Assembly (NCBI GenBank): GCA_950295325.1
Contig: OX485807.1
Coordinates: 3,846,501-3,910,500, forward strand
Length of the DNA: 64,000 nucleotides
Direction of reading: 5' to 3'
DNA from: Polytrichum commune
Taxonomy: Eukaryota; Streptophyta; Polytrichopsida; Polytrichales; Polytrichaceae
Positions 1 to 11,403 of the stretch are shown piece after piece (position 1 is the first letter of the stretch; every line of letters starts with the position of its first letter). The notes under the pieces were generated by a model. The model was given only the letters and a program-made list of their open reading frames with translations. It was not told the DNA's origin and did no database searches. A program made the position numbers and the translations under genes.

Positions 1-3000
1 GCCTCTTGGCTCAATTATCACTTAATCCTAATTCCAACTAGTTCACTCATTTCTAGTTTTTACTTTTAAAGGTTCAACCTCAACACTCAGGTCCCCATTC
101 TAACCGACTAACCCATATCTATAATTCTAATCACACCACTCTTTATAAAGTCTTCTTAACTCAAGCCCACCCCGATTCTTGAATTTTAATCATTTTTAGG
201 ATTAGGTTAATATGTGGGCACGAATTTGGGCTCACAATGAACTATCCACAACATTGCCCCCCAAAAAACTCTCTATTCAAAACCTAAAACACATAAACAA
301 ATTACTCCTATAAAACATATATAACATAAAACAATTGACTTTACAAAATGGCACGCACTTGATGTCCCATATTGAGTATAAAAACTATTACAAAAAACAA
401 CACACATGATAAAAACAAGCATTAAAAAAAACATAAAATCTATTTAGCCACCCACAATGCAATGAAAATTGTCAAGAGCCATGCCAAAACCATCACCCAC
501 CATGTGCATAAAAAACAAGAATACATTTTAATGAAACATAATATAAAACCACTAAAAAGAGAAATCCTCACACATCCACCAACTCCACCACATCTAATAC
601 ATTTGACCACACTTGCACACATAAAAAACAACCCAATAAGATACCCTATACACTCAATAATAGACCATTACATAAAACCAACTAGAGATAAATACAAAAT
701 TATTAAAAAGAAACACCTGTATCTATGCCAATGGATACTACCCAATTGTACAATCTACAATATAGAACTCCCACAAAGAGAACTATTTCCCTATAATCTC
801 CCAAGTGTCATACAACACAACACAAATATAATACTCACATGTTTTACCAAAAGAAAAATTACAATATATGAAAGTACCATAAGAGAAAATGACTTTTTAA
901 CCCAAAACAGAGATCCAAGAAACATATATCCATCCCTAAACATCCCCCTCATAAAAATCTTAACACATGAATGCAACCCTAAATAAAATATCAATGCTAA
1001 TACGAACAAAATCCAAGTACAAAATGACATTGCCTACATATATGACAAAACATGCAAACACCTTATAACCATCCCCAACAAGACTTGTATGGTTGTGAAA
1101 CCAATACAATTGAATTCTACACCAACCACACGACTTAATACCCTCTACCCAATCATTTGAAATAGAAATAACCAGGCTATATCAAAGATATAAACACATA
1201 TCCCAAGAAATGACCCACTCAAAAACTCACACCACGCCCTACCCAAAACACTACTAGACTACATCACAACATCCTTTAATATTACACACTCCTACTTCTC
1301 TTCACCAGTCACATGCTCCACTCATCTAACAAAATTCTTCTTGCCATTTCCTAGAGACAAATTTTTTGGATCTTTTGGTAACGCATTCTCACATAGACGA
1401 CAAAGAATAAGTTATGTCCACCCTCATAATGAAATTGAAGCCCAAACATCCATCCATTGGGTCATGCTAGCAACTAATCACGACCCAAATACCATCACAA
1501 AACTTACCACCCTCTTTGTACATCACCGGAATAATAGCATCGGTACCACATAACAAATAGACACAATAAAATATATATATGCAATAACCTTAACATAACC
1601 TGCACAATCACACAAAGTGCCCCTCCCACCCCGCAAATTATAGAAGTTGACAAAAGTAAAACATGAAATGCCCTCACTTACCCAATACCAAATTCACACC
1701 CCCCATAACACAATTCCACCAATCCCAAACTACGAGAACAAAACACCCATAAAATTATCTCCCCAATACTACTTATCCACGGATGGATCCTTCAATCCTC
1801 CAAAAAAAGTAGGAGATATTTGGCTATGGGAAGAAGTTGGATATGGTATATATAACCACGAAAAAAGAAAAAAGAAAACTTGCAATATGATTACCAAGCC
1901 TACAAAACATATTTGAAGCATTATAAATGGCCATACATCACACCCTTACAATAATAAATAAAGTCTTCCCAAATGAACCCGCACATAACTTCACATATTG
2001 TGATCTATATGTGATAAAAAAAACCAAATAAAACACCCCACACTACACAACAACCACCCCAATAAAACCATTTTAGAAGAAATAATTAACTTCTTTATAC
2101 AAAAAACTCAACCCACAACACTATACAAAGTAAGAGCACATGCAAACATCACATGTCACGAAGAAGCCAATACACTTGCTAAAGAACGTACATCAAAAGA
2201 CACTCCAACGCCTCACAACCACATGAATTTGCCTACTTAACACCGTACTACTACCAAAGAGACGATTGGCCGTCAATGGGAACAACCCCTGACAAAGGAC
2301 CTATTAGATTCCTTTAAAAACATCTCACAAAATATTATAAGAATATAAATCTAGAACTAATCCCTACTATAAATCCCAACATAGATATGGATAGATGAGA
2401 AAATAGATTACGAGCTATCAAATAAATCTTGGATAAACAAAAACATAACCGACTCTCAAAAAACATGTCTTCTAAATTGAGACATGGTCAGTACATGGGA
2501 AACGCCATGAAACAATTGTTCTTTCGTAGGGAAGCCTTTTCATCGATTACATGCCCCATATGTAACTCTCCAAACCCTGATACACATTACATGTCTTTTT
2601 AAAGTGCAAACAACACCACATACATGCCCTCCGAACCAAAAGACATAATAATGCAGTATGGGAATTATGAAAACTTATAGTGGCATAAAAAAATCAAGGT
2701 GCTATATTCTCATGAATGCACGCATAGTCAATAATGACCCCCTAGAAAACGCCATGCCACGATGGCTATAACCTTGCACGTGTGGTCAACAAAGATGTCA
2801 CTGCAATGCCATATTCAAACCATACCTTCTATGTGTGAAAGGACTACCACGTCAATCCCAACCACCAATAGAATCTAATGATAACCTAACAATACAATTC
2901 ATTGAATTCACAAATTGTAATGATTGAATACTAGACAAAACTATAATAAGAAAAATGGGAAAATATAAACCACTAATAAATAATTCTACACAAAAGGAGG

Positions 3001-3050
3001 ACAGAAAACAATGAATCTCTACCAATAGACACATAACCACCATAACAACC
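1..3050 (+). mobile_element. Decayed LINE (non-LTR retrotransposon), 3' half of ORF2
   Basis: Remnant of a LINE ORF2 read on the + strand, broken by many stops and frameshifts. A fragment at about 1774-1794 reads STDGSF, typical of the first catalytic Asp region of the LINE RNase H domain. At about 2127-2190 it reads KVRAHANIT followed by HEEANTLAKE, matching a late RNase H motif. At about 2550 there is a CPICNSPNPDTH zinc-knuckle-like piece, and at 2740-2925 a Cys/His-rich tail (CTCGQQRCHCNAIF) ending in a stop. The open stretch at 462-986 (174 codons) probably comes from the region before RNase H, but I see no firm motif in it. The + strand is strikingly poor in G. The reverse transcriptase core and 5' end would lie left of the window. 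The family is inferred from motif order only. Confidence 0.65.
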
Positions 3051-3397
3051 CCAAATACCCACCAACCAATAAATTATTAGGATTACAAAAGAATAAATGC
3101 CAACATTGGCTAAAGAATTGTCACAACTTACGGTAGGGGTTGGTGGCCATACTCTCCTGCCAAGTAACTCACATAGCAAATGCCAAGTCCCTTACATCAC
3201 AATACAATGCTCGTATGAGGCCTTGAGGATCAAACCCGGACCACTAAACATGTGATACTAACCCTCACATACAATGAACCATTGAGAAGTTCCATGACTC
3301 AGCGACCACCTCACAAAGAAAAGTGATCATATACCCCTACAACACCACAACCACATTAACTACACCAATACAAAGGTCATCCAGTCACTAAGTTCCC

Positions 3398-3500
3398 ATG
3401 GTTATTATAGTGCCCACCCCGAGAGGGGGTAGTAGTCCTGCACCACTGATATTATGTCCAGTAGAGATAATACCAAGGGTGGGTCCAACGGGCATTTCAA
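3398..3500 (+). repeat. Possible SINE body fragment
   Basis: A stretch beginning with TATAGTGCCCACCCCGAGAG, then GGGGGTAGTAGTCC and a later TGTCCAGTAG, is similar in order and spacing to the 3' body of the SINE at 16739-17104 (TATAGTGTCCATCCTCGAAA, AGAGTAGTATTGTCC, TGTCCAGTGG). No tRNA-like head or target duplication was found, so this would be a truncated relative. The similarity was judged by eye and is weak. Confidence 0.3.
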
Positions 3501-3682
3501 TCATGCTAATCCCACTAAGGTCAACGTTTTATTGTTTTTATTTATTATTTTTTAATCCCCCTTTTTCATCTATAAGTATTGTAGTAGCCGGTTCTCTCCA
3601 TTCATAGAATTGGGCCTTGTAACATGCGTGACTTGGGATTAATCTCCAATGTACCACATTAAATCAACATTTGTATCAAGAG

Positions 3683-3942
3683 AAGAGGGCTTGGGATTCA
3701 TGGCGTCTACGTAAACTTATCCATTGTGCATGAAGGGGTTCCAATATATTAAAAAAAATCCCTACAAGATTGAGGACCAATTTGTTCTAGTTTGACATCA
3801 CAAGACTGATTTGGGATCATTGACTCTATTTCTAGAATCAATTCGTCTAAAAGTTAGGCATTTATATATTATAATATAATCCATTGCACTCTCACCTTCA
3901 TAATGGACAAGTTTACGTAGATACCATGAATCCCTAGCCTAT
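3683..3942. repeat. Foldback repeat, about 50-bp inverted arms
   Basis: The arm near 3691 (GGGATTCATGGCGTCTACGT, then AAACTTATCCATT) is the near reverse complement of the arm at 3890-3940 (AATGGACAAGTTTACGTAGA, then TACCATGAATCCC). The roughly 150-bp interior is AT-rich and non-coding. The structure resembles a MITE, but I could not fix a target-site duplication, so the superfamily is open. Confidence 0.6.
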
Positions 3943-4303
3943 CAACCGCAACTCCACCATGTACTTGCAATTAGTAAGCCATGTGCAAATCAATGAATGG
4001 GGAGAACCAACCGCTAGTTACATGTAAGCCGATTGAGTTTGAGAAATAGCCAGTTCAAGTTAAAGACTTCAGAAAATTACCAATCACTTGAGAGGAATCT
4101 CTAGAATATACCTCGATTTCATAAAAGAAACCCAATAAGATCACAACATGTAACCAATTAGACTTGGAAACAATAGGATATCAACTAATTAGGCCCACAA
4201 ATTTCGCCGGACACCGGTGCAAATGCACACTCCTGTGCCAAGGTCTATAGGGTGGTCGGGTAAAAAAATATGTCAACCACATCAACAAAATAAACAACCA
4301 CGG

Positions 4304-4307
4304 GAAA

Positions 4308-4343
<36 letters not shown>

Positions 4344-4376
4344 AGAGGAGGGTAACCTGAAAATGGCACTACAAAC

Positions 4377-4410
<34 letters not shown>
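4304..4410. repeat. (AAAG)n microsatellite and A33 tract
   Basis: About ten AAAG units at 4304-4345 are followed, after a 32-base spacer, by an uninterrupted run of 33 A at 4378-4410. No retroelement end could be tied to the A tract. Both are expected to vary in length and may be assembly-sensitive. Confidence 0.9.
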
Positions 4411-4413
<3 letters not shown>

Positions 4414-4580
4414 AATTGGCCAAAGTTAGTTTAAATTGTTGGATTTTGTGTATTCACCAAACACTGATGGGAGGAAGCATGGTGGAGTGTGTAGTGTATA
4501 ATTGTTCTTTGCCTCAAGCATCTTTCCCCCGGCTAGCTCACACCATCATCCGGGCTTCCCACTTGGCATGGTGGATCTTA

Positions 4581-5079
4581 GGGTCACTTCACACATGAGC
4601 CAAGTGCCATGACCATGAAGTTGTGAGAGCCCAAAAGAAAGTGTTCAAAGACCCTCCCAAGACACCTCCAAAATTATGTAGTGTGGTCACGGACCCTCAA
4701 GTGTAGTGTGGAGTCATATGTGACCGGACCCTCAACCAAATGCTATTTCAATGGATTCCTATTCATGTGGTTCCTCACACATGATAAAATAGAGTAAATC
4801 AACGGTTATGACCGTTCGGAGTGCCGTGGTCTCCTGGTTTTGTGTTAGGCCTACCTCCAAGAGGTGGTTTTTGAAAATAATCCAAGTGACCATGAAACTT
4901 GATCCATTTGATGCCATGTAGGAATCCATGTAGACTTCACATCCATCTCGCATTCACATACTCTTTTGGTCCCTCAAGCGTAGTGTGAAGCGAACTTCGA
5001 CCGGCTCCGCCTTTTCCACCAAGGAGAGTGCTTGAAGTGTGATGGTCATGGGCACTTAGTCTCGCTTGTGAAGTGGCCC
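4581..5079. mobile_element. Tourist-like MITE (PIF/Harbinger type), copy 1
   Basis: 499-bp non-coding element. The left end GGGTCACTTCACACATGAGC and the reverse complement of the right end (GGGCCACTTCACAAGCGAGA) form terminal inverted repeats of about 40 bp, reaching an inner GCCATGACCAT. The element is flanked by TTA on both sides (4578-4580 and 5080-5082), the standard Harbinger target duplication. A second copy lies at 48182-48684. The ORFs inside are shadows. Its terminal sequence differs from the autonomous element at 51109, so mobilisation by that element is not implied. Confidence 0.82.
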
Positions 5080-5082
5080 TTA

Positions 5083-7770
5083 TATGCTTCAAGAAGATAT
5101 AGGCCCAAGTCATGTTAGATTTTAATTTGATATGAAGGAGAATGATACTATGAGGTGAACTTGATCCTCGTAGGAGGTCACTAAGACTTGAGCTAGGAGG
5201 CAATTGTTCTTGCATGTGGATGTTGTTCATTATAAGAATTGGCTATCTTTAGCAATTGGAAAGATCCTTGTGGTAGCTAATTTTTGGATTTTATTGCTCA
5301 AAATTGAACTGATGTGAATATTGTCTTTATATAGCTGGATACATCCTAGCTAGACTGGTGAAGAAAGGACAATAGCCTGGTAGGAACTAAACAGTGGCTA
5401 GGAAGGGCTATAGTCTAAATAGAGTCGAACAGGCAGTTAGAAGGACTATAGACTGGCAGTTACAGGCTCGGCAACTTCCTTGCCAATATAAAGGCTAGGC
5501 AGAGAGTAGAAAAACTCTCGATAGGAGCCAGGCTGTGAGAGCCGAGAGAGAACGAGTGCTATGCTGTTGTAGCCTATTTTGATGTCATGATATTATTGAA
5601 TACCCTAGCTGGTTTGAGCATAATTAGTTTACGTTTTGGCTGTGTCTCGAAGTGTTTGAGTGAGGCTGTGAGATTTCCAACGTAGTATGAATTACTGTCA
5701 CTGAGAGGCTGTTAGTATGCCAATTATATGTTAATACAAGAATTACATTATGTGTTGTTGTTTCGTGTAATTCTGGTTTATCTTGTGATGTAAATCGGTT
5801 CGTAAGTATGATCTTAATTATGTCATGAGGGTGTTAGTCTCGCTCCTGGTAGACATCGTTGTTTTGATTTTGCTTGCGAGTATGTATGTGCTCTGATATT
5901 ATGTCATAAATTATTATTTGAGGACCAGGCTGCATGCCAATTAATTATAAGTGTGGGAATCTGTACGGGCATAACTTTGAAGTTTGTGTACCTGGCCGAA
6001 TGTGACTCCAGAATTGGTTTAGGATAGTGTTTAACCTAGTGATGCAATGAATGTTCAACATATGTTCTAAATCAATAGTCTGGGATAAAGGGAAATTAAG
6101 TAATTGGGTGAGGTAAATCTGGAATCAGATACTCCCTTATTACTGTTGATTTCCAAGTTGAATGTGTTTAGGTAATTGAGTCTTGGCCATGGCTGGCCGT
6201 ATGTGTAAATTACCGCAAGGCTATGGTCTGACTTGATTATTTTCTTTGGTTATCGCAAGACAATTATCTGGGGCACATAGGAGTCAAGTAGCAGCAGTAC
6301 TTGGATAGATAAATGGTCAATGTAATTCGAGATGGAGGATTGCTTGAATTGCCCGTTTATCCAGATTCATGTGAGAAGTATCATTGGGTAATTTGACTGA
6401 GAATTTAGACTTTGATTATTATGTCGTGGAGTAGGTGATCTCGGTACAAATTCCATAACTAAACTGAATAATACTACGGAGCGGTTTCGTAGGAATAACC
6501 ATAGTCATCAGTGCATCACATCATTAAGAGGCAATCGACTTTTCCCTGTTGTGGCCCTAGAGTTCCAAATAGTGTCCGAAGTTAATTTCACATTAAGTCC
6601 ATCGTCAGCAATGGGTATTTATTCTGTAAATTGAGATGAGTAAGGTGTCTGTTGTCGTTGTAGCATCTGAGGAGATAAGAGTATCTAAGGCTCAGATTTC
6701 AGGGCATAATTAAAGTGAATCAAATATAAGTCTATTGTCTTTTTAATGTAAGTGGATAAATTGTTGCTAACTTTTAAAAGATTGTGAGATGTAACTGATT
6801 CGGGCCATTGTCTGCGGAGCGTCACTGGGAATCGAGGAAGACTAATGGACGTGCAGATTACCTGAATGGTAAGTAAGGATTTCTCATTACTTCCCCAATG
6901 AAATCAAAGCTAATGTCGAGCTTTGTTAATTTTAGGAATTGAATTGTACAACCACTCCCTGGCCTGGTAATAATAATTAAAATATGTCGAAGACGAAACG
7001 GTATAAGACCTAAGGATGTGCATTTGAAACATTAAATGAAATCAATGAGTTTAAGAGGGTTGTGAGAATATGTTGACGCGCATATGTGGTGATGGCTCAT
7101 TGACGCATTGACCGAGCATATGATTACTTTGATGCAAATCAAGTGAGAAAAAGACAATTGTCGGACTGTGTAATAAAACTCCAATTTAATCAATGAAAAC
7201 GGACTATCCTGAATGGATTACGGACAAGCATTTCAAGTTTCATTAAATGCGATTAATCAAGGAAAGATTATTGACTATTCCAAAGTGCCCGTGGCTTTGG
7301 TAAAGAGACATAAATGGGTTACTATTGCAAGACTATTGACTGTGGCTGTGCCTATGCTTTAGCACTGCACTTGGTCCAATTAAAATGAACTCACTGCCAT
7401 ACCATTGACTGGGAAAGTAGAGTGAGGTGAGAGACTGTCACATTTGCATGCACTGCTATGGAGTGATCTTTCAGATGTTTTTACCCCTGCCCGTAAACTA
7501 ATTGACACACCTAAATGGAAATGAAGTGTTATAACCTTGTGTTTTACCTAACAAACCTTGTCTAAGACACCTAGATGATACAAGAATCACCTTTTAAGTC
7601 TTCCCTGATTGTTTCCCTAGGGTTTGTTTGTAACCGAAAAGCTAACTACAATCCCAAAGCAAACAAGCTTTAAAAATGGCATTCAAGTTCAATAAGGTAG
7701 AGGCACCATCATCCCCTCAAAGCACTTTGACCACCCCTAGAGGAGGCATATGAATTCCAATTTTGGAATT
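5083..7770. other. Non-coding stretch, no gene recognised
   Basis: About 2.7 kb without a credible reading frame on either strand. A cluster at 5320-5560 has two TATA-like sites (TTTATATAGC near 5326 and CCAATATAAAGG near 5485) followed by GA-rich sequence, as in a promoter or an old LTR. No matching second LTR or retroelement domain was seen. Likely ancient retroelement sequence, unproven. Confidence 0.4.
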
Positions 7771-7774
7771 ACAA

Positions 7775-9110
7775 ATTCTTGGCGGTAATTTTTTGATTAT
7801 GAGTAATTTTTAGGGGTAATTTAATTTAATTTTTTATTTATACATATAACATTAGAAATTCATGTACCTACAACTGCACCCCCCAGGAAACCACCACCTA
7901 CCTTCCTATAGGTAAGTTACTAGCATGTGGTGACCAATAGCTCCTTGTGTGCAAAGCCTAAAGAAAGGTTTGCCTCCTCTTATATCCCCTCGCTCCTTTT
8001 CACTAGAAGGAAACATGGTTCTTTCGCACACGAAAAGGACAGTGTTCTAACACTGTTACATGACCAGCACACATGTCATTAAATTTGGAGCCAATGTGTC
8101 ATCCTGGACCTATGTTATTTTTTTAACAAATAACTGACAAATTGTGTCATGGTTTTCGCTCATTGACTTTGACCTTGGCGGTATTTTTTTTTTATTGGTA
8201 AATTTTTAGGGGTAATTTAATTATTATTTTTATACATATAACATTAGAAATTCATGTACCTACAACTGCACCTCCCATGAAACCACCACCTACCTTCCTA
8301 TGGGTAAGTTACGAGCATGTGGTGACCAATAGCTCCTTGTGTGCAAAGCCTTAAGAAAGGTTTGCCTCCTCTTATATCCCCTCGCTCCTTTTCACTAGAA
8401 GGAAACATGGTTCTTTCGCACACGAAAAGGACAGTGTTCTAACACTATTAAGTGACCAACACACATGTCATTGAATTTGCAGCCAATGTGTCATCGAAGA
8501 CTTGTGCTATTTTTTTAACAAATAACTGTCAAAATTGTGTCATGGTTTTCACTCATTGACTTTGACCTTGGTGGTAATTTTTTTATTATGGGTAAATTTT
8601 AGGGTTAATTTACTTTATTTTTTTATTTATACATATAACATTAGAAATTCATGTACCTACAACTGCACCTCCCAGGAAACCACCACCTTCCTTCCTATGG
8701 GTAAGTTAGTAGCATGTGGTGACCAATAGCTCCTTGTGGGCAAAGCCTAAAGAAAGGTTTACCTCCTCTTATATCCCCTCGCTCATTTTCATTGGAAGGA
8801 AACATGGTTCTTTCGCACACGAAAAGGACAGTGTTCTAACACTATTAAGTGACCAGCACACATGTCATTGAATTTGCAGCCAGTGTGTCATCTTGGACCT
8901 GTGCTATTTTTTAACAAATGAATGTCAAAATTGTGTCATGGTTTTCGCTCATTGATTTTGATCTTGGCGGTAATTTTTGTATTATGGGTAAATTTCAGGG
9001 TAAATTTAAGTTAATTTTTTATTTATACATATAACATTAAAAATTCATGTACCTACAACTGCACCTCCCAGGAAACCACCACCTACCTTCCTATGGGTAC
9101 CTACACTACC
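7775..9110. repeat. Tandem array, about 395-bp unit, 3.3 copies
   Basis: The anchor TACATATAACATTA occurs at about 7841, 8231, 8630 and 9025, giving periods of 390-399 bp. Each full unit carries an AT-rich start, CAACTGCACC, ACCACCTACCTTCC, GCATGTGGTGACCAATAGCT, CTTATATCCCCTCGCTC, and an A/T-rich end near GACTTTGACCTTGG. The fourth unit is truncated and runs into the SINE-like sequence at 9105-9228. A diverged part of the unit reappears at 14943-15035, inside the long-inverted-repeat element. Confidence 0.85.
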
Positions 9111-9228
9111 TTCCTAGGAGTACCTACCCACCCACAAGGCTAGGGGCCTAGGTGGAGGGCCAAGGGATTCGAACCTTGAACCTCGCGGGTCCCACTTGAA
9201 GGCCTTAACCACGAAGTCATTCAACTTC
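9105..9228 (-). repeat. tRNA-derived SINE head (Pol III A and B boxes)
   Basis: Read on the minus strand, CTTCGTGGTTAAGGCC at about 9216-9201 resembles an A box. About 40 bp on, AAGGTTCGAATCCC at 9175-9162 is a good B box (GGTTCGAATCC). Downstream on the minus strand the sequence joins the tandem-repeat unit at its GGTAGGTGGTGGTTTCC segment. The arrangement suggests a SINE whose body contributed to, or became part of, the 395-bp array. A degenerate tRNA gene is less likely because the acceptor stem does not pair. Confidence 0.5.
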
Positions 9229-9930
9229 ATGTAATATAGATGGAACAATTTAGGCCTTTGTAAATGAGGGCCACTATTTGCTCTATACTCCAATTATTTA
9301 CTGTCAATAATTTACTATATAGTATTTATTGTTTATTGTATATTATTAACTATTTACTGTCTAGTATTTTCTTTTTAATACCTACTATTTATTAGATTTA
9401 TTATAATATTTAGTATATAATGCCTAATATTTATTGGTTATAGTATATTATTTACAGTATGTTATTATTATGTATTGTTTATGGTATATTATTTACTATT
9501 TATGGTCTGATGTTTATTATTTACTATTAACGATGTATTATTTATTATATACTGAAAACTGTCTACCATTACTGTGAAATATTTATTGTTCATTATTTAC
9601 TATGTACTATTCCAATGCTTTAATGTTGGATGAATGAAAGATACACTTGTATGCGGTAATTGCCTCTCTCCTACCTTAGTAGTTAATGAAGTAGGTGAGT
9701 GACATCTAGGTAGTTAATGAAGTAGGCGACTTACATCTAGGTCTAGATCTAGCTAGAAGATCTATAAAACTAATTAAAGATAGAACATTCTTTCATGGAC
9801 TTTTTGGATGACAATAAAGTGACACAACTCCCACACATGTAAAAAATATGTCGCGGAGCTCCAAACTCCAACACAAAAGTTTTTTGTGTCATTCCCTTGT
9901 GTCAAAGAGACCCTCTTTCCTTCTAGTGAA
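9229..9930. other. AT-rich low-complexity spacer
   Basis: Between 9290 and 9600 the sequence is a degenerate series of TATTTACTATT-like words. From 9600 to 9930 there is ordinary intergenic DNA with one local duplication (TAGTTAATGAAGTAGG occurs twice near 9680-9725). No gene is seen. Confidence 0.6.
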
Positions 9931-10130
9931 TTTACAATGGGTTAATTAAGTTAAAGCACCCGATTTTGAAATGGAAAAGGGCTCTTCATCAGCTGGATAA
10001 ACCTTATGCATGCATTGTACATAGAAGATACTATCTTAAAAGGAGGAGAAAGTAGACCTTTCTATATATTCACATGCATACTTAAGATTAATTGTTCTCT
10101 TCTTATTGGTACATGCCCGCAGAGTGCTAA
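9930..10130 (+). promoter_or_regulatory. Putative promoter of PRISE copy 1
   Basis: This lies just upstream of the block shared with PRISE copy 2. It contains a TATA-like TCTATATATT at 10061-10070, about 150 bp before the first candidate ATG (10220), and an earlier direct repeat, ATGCATGCATTG. The same sequence, split by a transposon, is found at 15044-15105 plus 16374-16466. Site 10010-10017 (ATGCATTG) is the unoccupied version of the hAT target there. The homology with copy 2 starts only at about 10137, so this promoter is not shared with copy 2. Promoter function is inferred from position. Confidence 0.5.
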
Positions 10131-10219
10131 CTAGAATCCACGTGAGACGACCTCCTGAACCGGTCGCCGGCGACCTCTCTCTCTTTCTCTCACCGCCCAA
10201 AGGGGCCCCTGGGTTTCCG

Positions 10220-10267
10220 ATGAGTATTATAAGTAGTTGCATTTCGCAAGCTTCAGGATTCAATTCT
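10220..10267 (+). CDS. Candidate first coding exon of PRISE copy 1 (16 codons)
   Basis: An ATG at 10220 opens 16 codons (MSIISSCISQASGFNS) ending at a possible GT donor (TCT|GTGCAT). This is in phase with an acceptor at 11415 (TTGCAG|GGAAGA), so splicing would join it to the main reading frame. The same 16 codons, with two conservative changes, exist upstream of copy 2 at 29699-29746. A short first exon is the usual layout in this gene family. The donor is poor, and the main ORF also has its own ATG at 11404. This segment could therefore be untranslated leader instead. Confidence 0.35.
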
Positions 10268-11269
10268 GTGCATGTCACTGCCGAGGATTCCCAGAATCTC
10301 TATTCCCAAGGTCACTGAATTCCTTGTTTATTCTTCAATTGTCTGTGACATTGTTGTGAATGTACCCATTTAGGAGCAGGACTTTAGTTCATCCTTGCTC
10401 CTGATGTGCACTGACAGCATTTTCCAATCTCGAAGGTGTCAAATCTGTCATCATAAGTTACCTCAAAGCTAAGTCTAGTGCAGGCAAATTGATGTTTTTA
10501 TGTGTGCACATTATTGTTATTCTATAGAAGAATTATCAGAACAAATGACATGGGTAGATTGTCCCTAGAGAGTGATATGTTGAAGATGTTATGCTCCATG
10601 TGTGAATATTATCCTGTCAAAAGCTGGGCAGTACCTTTGGCCGGATTATCCTCTCAATCTCAGGCCTGAAGATTCTAGTCTTGATGGATGTCCATAGGAT
10701 TCTAGTCTAAGTCTAGGTTTGAGATTGGGATGAGCATTCTGTGTACATTCTGTTGGTGGTGGAGTGAATTAAACTTGCGGTATGAGTTGTACGTAGCTTT
10801 TACGTTCGGCGAGGAATTTGGGCTAGGAACCGAGAACTTGTGGAGGGTGATGATCATGTGGCATAAATTCTTCTTAGTGGCCATGGTCGACATTATAAGT
10901 CGTTCGTTTGGATTCTCTTTCGTTGACACCCAGGGATTGGAATGTTTCCTATTTCGTGGAGGTTTCCAAGGCTGATTTGTGTTTCGGTTCGATGTTGCTG
11001 TGAATTAGGCAATAGCCAGTGTCGAATTGGCTCAGGGACGATGGGGCTGTTTCCGTGGCAGACTGGTCGGTTGAATCCGCGCGCTGGGGTTCGCATCTGA
11101 CACTCCTGGTTTATGGTCTTGTGCAATTCACTAGGATGCAATTGCTATTTATTCTTCTCCAGGATTGCACGTTAGTGTATGTGAATGTCCAGCGGACAAG
11201 TGCTTCCGTGAGAGTACATCGAGTGGTGCACAACCATTATAATTTCAGCTCAAGGAATGTCCAAACTGA

Positions 11270-11403
11270 GTCACAGAAATGCTGCGTGTGTTCATTTTTC
11301 ATGAGATTGCTGAATGATGACGAATGATGAAGTTATACACATGATGATTAGCATGGTGTTCGGGGCCTCAGAATGAGTAACAAATTATTGAGCTCAAATT
11401 CTT
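11270..11403 (+). repeat. Single 140-bp leader unit upstream of PRISE copy 1
   Basis: One copy of a unit (CACAGAAATGCTGCGTGTGT ... GCATGGTGTTCGG ... GAGTAACAAATTATTGAG) directly before the coding exon. Copy 2 has six tandem relatives of this unit (30665-31500). It includes the probable 3' splice site at 11414-11415. Confidence 0.7.
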
